A DNA stretch of 29,366 nucleotides. Origin: JAKAGZ01 sp964412105. GTDB lineage: Bacteria > Bacteroidota > Ignavibacteria > Ignavibacteriales > Ignavibacteriaceae. The stretch is taken from NCBI GenBank assembly GCA_964412105.1, contig CAYPNM010000040.1, positions 1 to 29,366 on the forward strand, given 5' to 3'. The notes beneath the pieces are model-generated. The model made no database searches. It saw only the letters and a list, made by a program, of their open reading frames with translations, and was not told the origin of the DNA. This document shows, one piece after another, positions 22,938-29,366 of the stretch. The position numbers were made by a program, and so were the translations under genes. Within the stretch, counting starts at the first letter, position 1. Each line of letters starts with the position of its first letter.

Positions 22938-25463
22938 ATGAAAAAGACCCAGTTATTCACAATTACAACTTTCCTTTTTTCCATTCTATTTTTGTCCTTT
23001 ATTTCAGTTTATTCCCAGCCTTCAAAAGATAAAAATTCAGCACAAATTAAGTTAGCACTTGATAAATTGAATGTGCTTGGCAGCGTGCTTTATGTTGCTG
23101 CTCACCCGGATGATGAAAACAGCGCTTTTCTTTCGTATTGTTCTTACGGAAGGCATTTCAGAACCGCATATTTGTCACTTACTCGTGGTGATGGTGGGCA
23201 GAATCTGATCGGAACAGAGCAGGACGGAGCTCTGAGTGTTATCCGGACTCATGAACTTCTTGAATCAAGAAAAATTGATGGGGCTGAACAATACTTTTCA
23301 AGAGCAATAGATTTTGGTTATTCGAAAAATCCCGAAGAAACATTCAATATCTGGAACAAGCAAAAAATCCTTTCAGATGTTGTCTGGATGATCCGCAAAT
23401 ACAGACCGGATGTGATTGTACTGAGATTTCCCGGCGATGGATCTGGGGGTCACGGAAATCATACAGCATCTTCTCTTCTAGCTCAGGAAGCATTTAAAAT
23501 TTCCAACGATCCGAATGTGTTTCCGGAACAGTTAAAATATGTCAAACCGTGGCAGCCAAAAAGAATTTTCTGGGATGTATTTACCTGGAGAAAAATGAAA
23601 ATCCCTGAGGGTTCACTAAGAATTAATGTCGGTGATTATAATCCCTTGCTGGGGGAATCTTATGACGAGATTGCTGCTGAGGCCAGAAGCATGAACAAAA
23701 GTCAGGGTGAAGGAAGCTCTGCACGGAGAGGAAATATTTACAATTACTTCAAATTGCTCAATGGTGAACCGGCAAAAAAAGATATAATGGAAGGAATTAA
23801 TGATACTTGGTCGAGAATTCCTGGCGGCGAAAAAGTCAGTGCTTTATTGAAAAAAGCAGATGAAGAATTTAAACCCGAAAAACCTTACGAAATTATCCCG
23901 ACTTTGCTTAAGGCATATTCCCAAATGGAAAAGATAAAAGATGATTATTGGATTCCATTAAAGGAAAAAGAATTGCTCGAAGTGATCCGGTCAGCGGCAG
24001 GAATCTGGATTGAAGCCATCTCGTCAGATTATTCTTCCTATCCCGGCGGCAATGTTGCCATTCAGGCAGGAATAGTAAATCGTTCAAATTATCCTTTCAC
24101 ATTAAAAAGCGTGCAGTTTCAATATGGCGAGAATAAAAACATCAATGCAACCTTGAATGATGAAGATCTTAAAACCGTGAATGAAGAAATTGCTCTCCCA
24201 AAAGATATTGCTTATACGCAGCCATATTGGCTTAGAAAACCGAATAAACTTGGCTCCTATGAAGTTGATGATCAGGAAATGATCGGCAAAGCTGTGCAGG
24301 CTCCTCCGCTTAATGTCACCTTCACACTAAAAGCAGAAGACGTGGAATTCAATTTAACCACACCTGTTTATTATAGATGGAACGATCCGGTTTCTGGAGA
24401 AAATTACAGGCCATTTGAAATAAGACCGCCAGTTTCTATAAATCTTGATAATACTGTTTATGTTTTCCCGAATGACGATGAAAAAGCAGTCAATGTAACA
24501 TTAAAGAGCAATGCAGATAATCTGTCAGGAAAATTAAAACTCAACGTTCCTTCAGGCTGGAAAATAGAACCAAAGGATGTTTCGTTTGCATTTAAAAATA
24601 AATACGATGAATCTGAATTTATCTTCAAAGTAAAACCCCCTGCTAACAGTTCGGAAGTTGAAATGACAGCTTCGGCAGAAACAAATTTTGGAAATTCTGA
24701 TAGAAGTATCCAAACTATAAATTATTCACATTTTCCTATTCAGACATTATTTCCCAAAGCTGAGGCAAAACTTCTCAGGCTCAATATTAAAAAAGTCGTT
24801 TCAAATATTGGATATATAATGGGAGCCGGAGATCTCATTCCGGATGAGCTTAGAGAATTGGGTTATAACGTTCATTTGTTAACCGATAAAGATCTGGAAA
24901 ATATTGATCTTTCAAAATACGACGCTATAGTTGCAGGAATACGGGCATATAACACGCGCAATATACTGGATGTCGTTCAGCCCCGCCTGATGGAATATGT
25001 AAAGAATGGCGGAACGTATGTGGTTCAGTACAGTAAAAGTTTTGATATGGTAACTAAAAACATTGGTCCTTATCCAATTCAACTTTCACACGATAGGGTT
25101 ACAGTTGAACAAGCACCTGTTACATTTTTGGCAAAAGATAATCCAGTTTTGAATTATCCAAATAAAATAACTGAAAAAGATTTTGATAACTGGATACAGG
25201 AAAGAGGATTATATTTCGCTCATAAGTGGGATTCTAGATATCAACCCGTTATTTCCTGCCACGATCCGGGAGAAACTCCTAAAGAAGGCGGCTTCCTTTA
25301 TACAAAATATGGCAAAGGAGTTTTTATCTACTCAGCTTACGATTGGTTCAGAGAGCTGCCGGCGGGTGTTATGGGATCTTTCAGGATATTTGCAAATATG
25401 CTTTCTGCAGGCAAAGCGCCTCAGCAGGTAAACCTGCCTGCTGGCAGTCAGGTTGAAAAATGA
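22938..25463 (+). CDS. Secreted PIG-L deacetylase fused to an amidotransferase-like domain
   Basis: An 841-residue exported protein with a signal peptide (cleavage near VYSQ, 24-27). Residues 45-210 are a PIG-L/LmbE zinc deacetylase: AAHPDDE (54-60) supplies H56 and D59, and GGHGNH (170-175) supplies the third ligand, probably H175. These enzymes remove N-acetyl groups from amino sugars. A helical linker (about 280-355) leads to Ig-like strands (about 360-400 and 500-590). The last part (about 615-825) resembles a class-I glutamine amidotransferase/ThuA-like flavodoxin fold (LGYNVHLLTDKDL, YDAIVAGIRAYN), without an evident catalytic Cys triad. The stop overlaps the next small gene as ATGA. 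Likely acts on an extracellular acetylated sugar. Confidence 0.88.
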   Translation: MKKTQLFTITTFLFSILFLSFISVYSQPSKDKNSAQIKLALDKLNVLGSVLYVAAHPDDENSAFLSYCSYGRHFRTAYLSLTRGDGGQNLIGTEQDGALSVIRTHELLESRKIDGAEQYFSRAIDFGYSKNPEETFNIWNKQKILSDVVWMIRKYRPDVIVLRFPGDGSGGHGNHTASSLLAQEAFKISNDPNVFPEQLKYVKPWQPKRIFWDVFTWRKMKIPEGSLRINVGDYNPLLGESYDEIAAEARSMNKSQGEGSSARRGNIYNYFKLLNGEPAKKDIMEGINDTWSRIPGGEKVSALLKKADEEFKPEKPYEIIPTLLKAYSQMEKIKDDYWIPLKEKELLEVIRSAAGIWIEAISSDYSSYPGGNVAIQAGIVNRSNYPFTLKSVQFQYGENKNINATLNDEDLKTVNEEIALPKDIAYTQPYWLRKPNKLGSYEVDDQEMIGKAVQAPPLNVTFTLKAEDVEFNLTTPVYYRWNDPVSGENYRPFEIRPPVSINLDNTVYVFPNDDEKAVNVTLKSNADNLSGKLKLNVPSGWKIEPKDVSFAFKNKYDESEFIFKVKPPANSSEVEMTASAETNFGNSDRSIQTINYSHFPIQTLFPKAEAKLLRLNIKKVVSNIGYIMGAGDLIPDELRELGYNVHLLTDKDLENIDLSKYDAIVAGIRAYNTRNILDVVQPRLMEYVKNGGTYVVQYSKSFDMVTKNIGPYPIQLSHDRVTVEQAPVTFLAKDNPVLNYPNKITEKDFDNWIQERGLYFAHKWDSRYQPVISCHDPGETPKEGGFLYTKYGKGVFIYSAYDWFRELPAGVMGSFRIFANMLSAGKAPQQVNLPAGSQVEK

Positions 25464-25600
25464 ATGACGATATAAAAAATAATCAGAAGGATGAAAGTCC
25501 TCCGTTATTCAAGACGTGGAGAGCCTGGTATGTGCTTGTACTGGCTAATCTGGCTCTGTTGATCATTCTATTTTATTTATTTACAAAAATTTTTGAATGA
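25460..25600 (+). CDS. 46-residue single-helix membrane microprotein
   Basis: A small gene with both ends fixed by overlaps: its ATG forms ATGA with the PIG-L stop (25460-25463), and its TGA forms ATGA with the symporter start (25597-25600). The 46-residue product has a charged N-terminus (DDIKNNQKDE, 3-12), a PPLFKTWRAWY stretch (14-24), one hydrophobic helix (about 24-42) and a short tail ending KIFE. Trp20, Trp23 and Tyr24 would sit at the membrane face. The N-terminus is probably cytoplasmic or at the interface. Several SSS symporters have small membrane partners encoded just upstream, so a symporter subunit or stabiliser is the best guess. I do not recognise a named family. Confidence 0.82.
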   Translation: MNDDIKNNQKDESPPLFKTWRAWYVLVLANLALLIILFYLFTKIFE

Positions 25601-27297
25601 ATATACTTGACTGGGTAGTCCTTGTTGGCTCGCTTTCATCCATAGCTATTTATGGAATGTGGAAAGGGCGTGGCAACAAGGACATGAAAGGCTACCTGCT
25701 TTCGGACAACGATATGAAATGGCATACTGTTGCCTTTTCAATAATGGCTACTCAGGCCAGCGCAATTACATTTCTATCAACCCCTGGACAGGCGTACATC
25801 GATGGAATGCGGTTCGTTCAGTTTTACCTCGGACTACCAATCGCTATGGTAGTGCTTTCAGTTACTGCCGTTCCTCTTTATTATAAATTGAAAGTTTACA
25901 CTGCTTACGAGTATCTCGAAAGTCATTTCGATTTAAAGACAAGAGCACTGGCTGCATTTTTATTCCTTATTCAGCGAGGACTTGCCGCCGGTCTAACCAT
26001 TTATGCACCTTCAATAATTTTATCGATACTTTTAGGCTGGAACATTTACTGGACAAATCTTTTCATCGGGGGAATTGTAATAATTTATACTGCAACAGGA
26101 GGTTCTCGAGCTGTTGGATGGACACAGTTTCAGCAGATGATAGTAATTCTTATTGGAATGTTTGCTGCGTTCTTTATGATAATTCATCTGCTTCCTGACC
26201 ATCTCTCCTTTCTCGATTCAGTTAAGGTTGCTGGCAAATTAGGAAAATTAAACGCAATAGATTTTTCGTTCAATCCGGATAATAAATACAGCATCTGGTC
26301 CGGGATAATAGGCGGATTTTTCCTGCAGATGTCATACTTTGGAACCGATCAGTCGCAGGTGCAGAGATATTTAACCGGCGAAACTGTGAAACAGAGCAGG
26401 CTTGGACTGCTTTTCAATGGAATTGTCAAGGTTCCGATGCAGTTTGGAATCCTTTTTATTGGTGCTATGCTTTTTGTCTTTTATCAGTTTGTCGCTCCTC
26501 CGCTCTTTTTCAATCCCGTGGAAACACAAAAAGTAAAAGCAGGTGTCCACGCAGAACAGTACAATAAGCTTGAAGATCAGTTTCACCAATTATTTACCGA
26601 GAAAAAAGAAAAGCTGAACGGCATGGTCCGGGCAATGGATTCGAAGGATGAATCTAGGGTTGCTTCGCTTCAAAATGATATTAATTCGACAAATGATAAA
26701 ATAAAAGGTCTCAGAACAGAGGCTGCGGATATCATTGCCAAAAGTGATCCTCTTGCTGATACAAATGATACGAACTATATTTTCCTGAGCTTTGTACTAA
26801 AATATCTTCCTGCTGGATTAATTGGGTTGGTGCTGGCTGCTATATTTGCCGCGTCTATGTCATCCACAGCATCAGAAATAAATGCTCTGGCTTCTACAAG
26901 TATTGTGGATGTTTACAAACGTATGATCAAAAAGGAAGCGAGCGAAAAACATTATGTCTTTGTTTCAAAACTTGCCACTGTCTTTTGGGGACTTTTTGCA
27001 ATTGGTTTTGCTGCATTTGTAAGCCAGCTTGGTACACTTATAGAAGCTGTAAATATTTTAGGTTCATTATTTTATGGTACAATTCTCGGAATTTTTCTTC
27101 TGGCATTCTATTTCAAAAAAGTAAATGCTACACCTACCTTTCTCGCTGCAATTATTGCAGAAATTGTGGTTATATGCTGTTTCCTTTTTACGAAGATTTC
27201 ATTCCTTTGGTACAATCTCATCGGATGTTTACTTGTTATTTTGCTGGCTCATATAATTGATTCTTTTATGAAGAGTAAATCTCTTAAGAATGCCTAA
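25597..27297 (+). CDS. SSS-family sodium:solute symporter
   Basis: A 566-residue inner-membrane transporter with about 13 helices that couples sodium entry to solute uptake. Family signatures include TATGGSRAVGWTQFQQ (165-180), FGTDQSQVQRYLTG (248-261) and AAIFAASMSSTASEINALAS (414-433), whose Ser/Thr residues lie at the sodium site. A hydrophilic, Lys/Glu-rich stretch of about 85 residues (305-392) with heptad-like spacing interrupts the protein between membrane segments; it is much longer than in ordinary members. The solute is unknown. Given the secreted deacetylase two genes upstream, an amino sugar or its deacetylated product is a sensible candidate. ATGA overlap with the microprotein gene implies coupled translation. 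Confidence 0.93.
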   Translation: MNILDWVVLVGSLSSIAIYGMWKGRGNKDMKGYLLSDNDMKWHTVAFSIMATQASAITFLSTPGQAYIDGMRFVQFYLGLPIAMVVLSVTAVPLYYKLKVYTAYEYLESHFDLKTRALAAFLFLIQRGLAAGLTIYAPSIILSILLGWNIYWTNLFIGGIVIIYTATGGSRAVGWTQFQQMIVILIGMFAAFFMIIHLLPDHLSFLDSVKVAGKLGKLNAIDFSFNPDNKYSIWSGIIGGFFLQMSYFGTDQSQVQRYLTGETVKQSRLGLLFNGIVKVPMQFGILFIGAMLFVFYQFVAPPLFFNPVETQKVKAGVHAEQYNKLEDQFHQLFTEKKEKLNGMVRAMDSKDESRVASLQNDINSTNDKIKGLRTEAADIIAKSDPLADTNDTNYIFLSFVLKYLPAGLIGLVLAAIFAASMSSTASEINALASTSIVDVYKRMIKKEASEKHYVFVSKLATVFWGLFAIGFAAFVSQLGTLIEAVNILGSLFYGTILGIFLLAFYFKKVNATPTFLAAIIAEIVVICCFLFTKISFLWYNLIGCLLVILLAHIIDSFMKSKSLKNA

Positions 27298-27363
27298 ATG
27301 CATAACCTATATAATCACCTTACCCATAACCTGCAATTTATAAATATCATTTAATTTGGTATC

Positions 27364-27975
27364 TTGAATTATGGATTAAAACAAAAATTTTATCTCCTTT
27401 TGGAAACTGATAGAAAGACACAGATAATAAAAGCAGCAGTCAAAAGATTTGCACGTCATGGTTTAAATAAAACCACCCTTGATGAAATTGCTCGGGACTT
27501 AAGAATCGGCAAAGCCACTATTTATTATTATTTCAAATCTAAAGATGAGTTGTTTTTTGAAACTATTATTTATGATTCGGACCTAATTCTTAATGACATA
27601 AAAACTATTTTTAATAATGATTCACTTCCATTAAAGGAAAGATTTGCTAATTATTTCATCTACAAGGAAAATATTTACGAAAAATATAAGCTTATCTACG
27701 ATCTTATGGCCAATTTACTCAATGATAGCGGATTCGAAACGGAACTGGAGATTCTCAAAAAATTATTAAAATTTGAAGAGAGTGTTTTAAGAATAGCTTT
27801 AAGTTCAGCTTTGGCCGGAAAGTCAGAGAAAATGCATCCAACGCTCCCTTCTTTTTTGGTAATGGCAAGCTGGGGAATGTTGTTCAGCGACAGATTCAAT
27901 AAAATTACATCTCCGGAAAGAGAACTGCACACAAAGGACTTTTTGATCAGGAGCCTGGAAACTATTCTAAAATAA
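27364..27975 (+). CDS. TetR/AcrR-family transcriptional regulator
   Basis: A 203-residue repressor-type regulator. The N-terminal TetR DNA-binding domain covers about 15-62, with IIKAAVKRFARHGLNKTTLD, a recognition helix in RIGKATIYYYFKSKDELF, and a variable all-helical ligand domain after that. The start is uncertain: an in-frame stop at 27352-27354 limits it, and no ATG is available, so TTG at 27364 or TTG at 27400 (protein 12 residues shorter) is used. Neither has a Shine-Dalgarno sequence. It lies 66 nt after the symporter gene in the same direction and may control that unit. Confidence 0.88.
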   Translation: MNYGLKQKFYLLLETDRKTQIIKAAVKRFARHGLNKTTLDEIARDLRIGKATIYYYFKSKDELFFETIIYDSDLILNDIKTIFNNDSLPLKERFANYFIYKENIYEKYKLIYDLMANLLNDSGFETELEILKKLLKFEESVLRIALSSALAGKSEKMHPTLPSFLVMASWGMLFSDRFNKITSPERELHTKDFLIRSLETILK

Positions 27976-28035
27976 TCTGGCCAAAAATTAGATAAGACTT
28001 CAATACTTAGATATAGATTATATTTCATGTGATAA

Positions 28036-28055
28036 TACTTCCAGGATTGGAAGTA
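28036..28055. repeat. Stem-loop between tetR and phoU
   Basis: TACTTCCA (28036-28043) and TGGAAGTA (28048-28055) form a perfect 8-bp stem with a GGAT loop in the convergent gap. No U run follows on either strand, so it is not a standard terminator. A further imperfect CCCTCC...GAGGA fold follows at 28060-28074, giving the look of a decayed REP-type element. Confidence 0.45.
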
Positions 28056-28156
28056 GTTTCCCTCCTTGAAGAGGACAATTGGGTGGATTATTTCCTTTGA
28101 CACATGAGTTTTAATAAAATGAATATATCTCCTGTGTTACCTAATAATCGGAAGAA

Positions 28157-28873
28157 TTACTCTCCCCTTTTTCCGTTCTCGCTTTCCTCCTCATCTTCTT
28201 CGTCGCTCATCAGGTACTTTTCATATTTATGTTTTATTAACTGCGCTTCAACAATAAAATAAACGTCCTCAGCAATGTTTGTTGCGTGGTCCCCCATTCT
28301 TTCCATTTGTCGTGAAGTTACCAGCAAATGGACGGCAGGTTCAATGTAGGCTACTTTCTCTTTCATTATTTCAATCAATATCTTGTGGTTCTCCCTGTTA
28401 AGTTCATCAAGAAGATCATCAGTCTTTATTACCTTCTGAGCAAGCTTTGCATTATTCTCAATAAACGCATCGATTGAATCTTTAACCATCTCCTTTGCAA
28501 TTTTAGACATTTCCATAAACTTTGTTTTGTCTATAAATGCTGGTTTCTTCTTCAATATCAGAAAACTTTCGGCAATATTTACTGCTATGTCACCTATTCT
28601 TTCAAGATTATTATCAATTGTGAGTGAAGACATAATTAGTCTAAGATCCATTGCAACAGGCTGGTTCAACGCAAAAATCTTCTGGCAGATCTTTTCAATC
28701 TTTACATCAAACTTATCAACTTTTTTATCGCGGTCAACAACCAATTGCGCTAGTTCGATATTTTCCTCCTCCATCGACCTGATTGCAAATTCAACCTGTT
28801 CATCAACAAGGCTGCACATTTTTATCAGTCTTGTTTTCAGTTTCTCAATTTGAATGTCGAATAATCTTTCCAT
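28157..28873 (-). CDS. phoU: Phosphate signalling regulator PhoU
   Basis: A 238-residue all-helical protein with two PhoU repeats (about 10-100 and 115-210), each carrying the acidic metal-binding pattern seen as 'VVDRDKKVDKFDVKIEK', 'RIGDIAVNIAES' and 'RMGDHATNIAEDV'. PhoU couples the PstSCAB transporter to the sensor kinase and limits phosphate entry when supply is high. The acidic C-terminal tail (SDEEDEEESENGKRGE) is longer than usual. It lies 17 nt after pstB in the same direction, as the end of a pst operon. Length matches the family (about 220-240). Confidence 0.95.
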   Translation of the reverse strand: MERLFDIQIEKLKTRLIKMCSLVDEQVEFAIRSMEEENIELAQLVVDRDKKVDKFDVKIEKICQKIFALNQPVAMDLRLIMSSLTIDNNLERIGDIAVNIAESFLILKKKPAFIDKTKFMEMSKIAKEMVKDSIDAFIENNAKLAQKVIKTDDLLDELNRENHKILIEIMKEKVAYIEPAVHLLVTSRQMERMGDHATNIAEDVYFIVEAQLIKHKYEKYLMSDEEDEEESENGKRGE

Positions 28874-28890
28874 TTTATCCTCTTTTTTTA

Positions 28891-29366
28891 TTAACCGAAT
28901 CTGCCGGTAACGTAATCTTCAGTTCTCTTATTCTGCGGCTTGGTAAATATTTTTGTAGTTTTATCAAATTCAATCAATTCACCGAGATAAAAAAATCCTG
29001 TATAATCGCTTACTCTTGCCGCCTGCTGCATATTATGCGTAACAATTACAATTGTATATTGTTTCTTTAATTCGTGAATTAGTTCCTCAATTTTTGCCGT
29101 CGAAATAGGGTCAAGTGCGCTGGCTGGTTCATCCATCAATACAATCTCAGGTTCGACCGCAAGAGTGCGGGCAATGCAAAGCCTCTGCTGCTGTCCGCCC
29201 GATAATCCTAAGCCGGGAGTATTTAATCTATCTTTAACCTCATCCCAGAGCGCAGCCTGTTTCAGAGAACGTTCTACAATCTCCGCTAGTTTCTTCTTTT
29301 TCCTGGTACCATTTAGCCTGTTGCCGTAAATTACATTCTCGAAAATACTCAATGGAAATGGATTAG
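28891..29366 (-). CDS. pstB: Phosphate ABC transporter ATPase PstB (5' end missing)
   Basis: The C-terminal 158 or so residues of the ATPase that powers PstCA phosphate import. The frame stays open to the window edge, reading NPFPLSIFENVIYG, the PstB-typical segment after the Q-loop; the TTG at 29350-29352 is an internal Leu, not a start. Visible: signature LSGGQQQRLCIAR, Walker B IVLMDEP followed by ASALDPIST, and the switch VTHNMQQAARVSD. The Walker A part lies outside the window. It is followed 17 nt later by phoU. Confidence 0.96.
   Translation of the reverse strand, partial: NPFPLSIFENVIYGNRLNGTRKKKKLAEIVERSLKQAALWDEVKDRLNTPGLGLSGGQQQRLCIARTLAVEPEIVLMDEPASALDPISTAKIEELIHELKKQYTIVIVTHNMQQAARVSDYTGFFYLGELIEFDKTTKIFTKPQNKRTEDYVTGRFG

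Noticed and set aside
27696..28103. 135-codon minus-strand frame reaching from the tetR-phoU gap into tetR
   Set aside because: Most of it is antisense to a solid TetR gene, and it has no ribosome site or family resemblance.
28891..29352. Complete short ATPase starting at the TTG at 29352
   Set aside because: The frame is open to the window edge with PstB-typical sequence upstream of that codon, so the gene is cut by the window.

Overview
The window is AT-rich, gene-dense chromosomal DNA from a Gram-negative (Kdo/LPS-making) bacterium. Several traits point to the FCB group: a lipoprotein-type LptC, an oversized OstA/LptA-like protein, large secreted PIG-L and M28 hydrolases, and many starts without a Shine-Dalgarno sequence. 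An Ignavibacteria-like or other Bacteroidota/Chlorobiota lineage is my best guess, inferred from gene style rather than from a marker alignment. I see no prophage, transposase, integrase or CRISPR array. The content is mostly core metabolism and cell envelope, with some accessory modules.

Layout. 1-360: start of a gene leaving the left edge (minus), then tRNA-Asp(GTC) with a terminator-like hairpin. 518-4639 (minus): a sensor histidine kinase, RNase HIII and phosphofructokinase in one close-packed transcription unit. 4909-8533 (plus): iron module feoA-feoB, then a Fur-family regulator and a metallo-beta-lactamase-fold protein. The feoA promoter region carries four alternating copies of AATCTAT. 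8580-11483 (plus): two secreted proteins, a TolB-like propeller and an M28 peptidase with a PDZ domain. 11607-12029: YjbQ; 12071-12421 (minus): a seven-iron ferredoxin. 12630-13974 (plus): LMW phosphatase overlapping a fructosamine-kinase homologue, a probable protein-deglycation pair. 14019-14885 (minus): tandem FKBP lipoprotein. 15257-17197 (plus): cupredoxin-like lipoprotein, M15 peptidase and a cupin.

17260-22679 (minus) is an LPS supply and export operon: kdsA, an unrecognised gene, kdsD, lptC, a large lptA-like gene and lptB. Gaps or overlaps are at most 4 nt until a 177-nt, repeat-bearing spacer before lptB. It joins Kdo synthesis to the Lpt bridge that carries LPS across the periplasm. 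22938-27297 (plus) is a three-gene chain linked by two ATGA overlaps: a secreted PIG-L deacetylase fused to an amidotransferase-like domain, a 46-residue one-helix membrane protein, and an SSS-family sodium symporter with a long hydrophilic insert. A TetR regulator follows (27364-27975). The right edge holds phoU and a 5'-truncated pstB, the end of a phosphate-uptake operon.

The most interesting items are the microprotein between deacetylase and symporter, the AATCTAT array at feoAB, the FeoB with an altered G4 motif, the unknown gene inside the Kdo/Lpt operon, and the tandem cupredoxin lipoprotein with only one apparent copper site.
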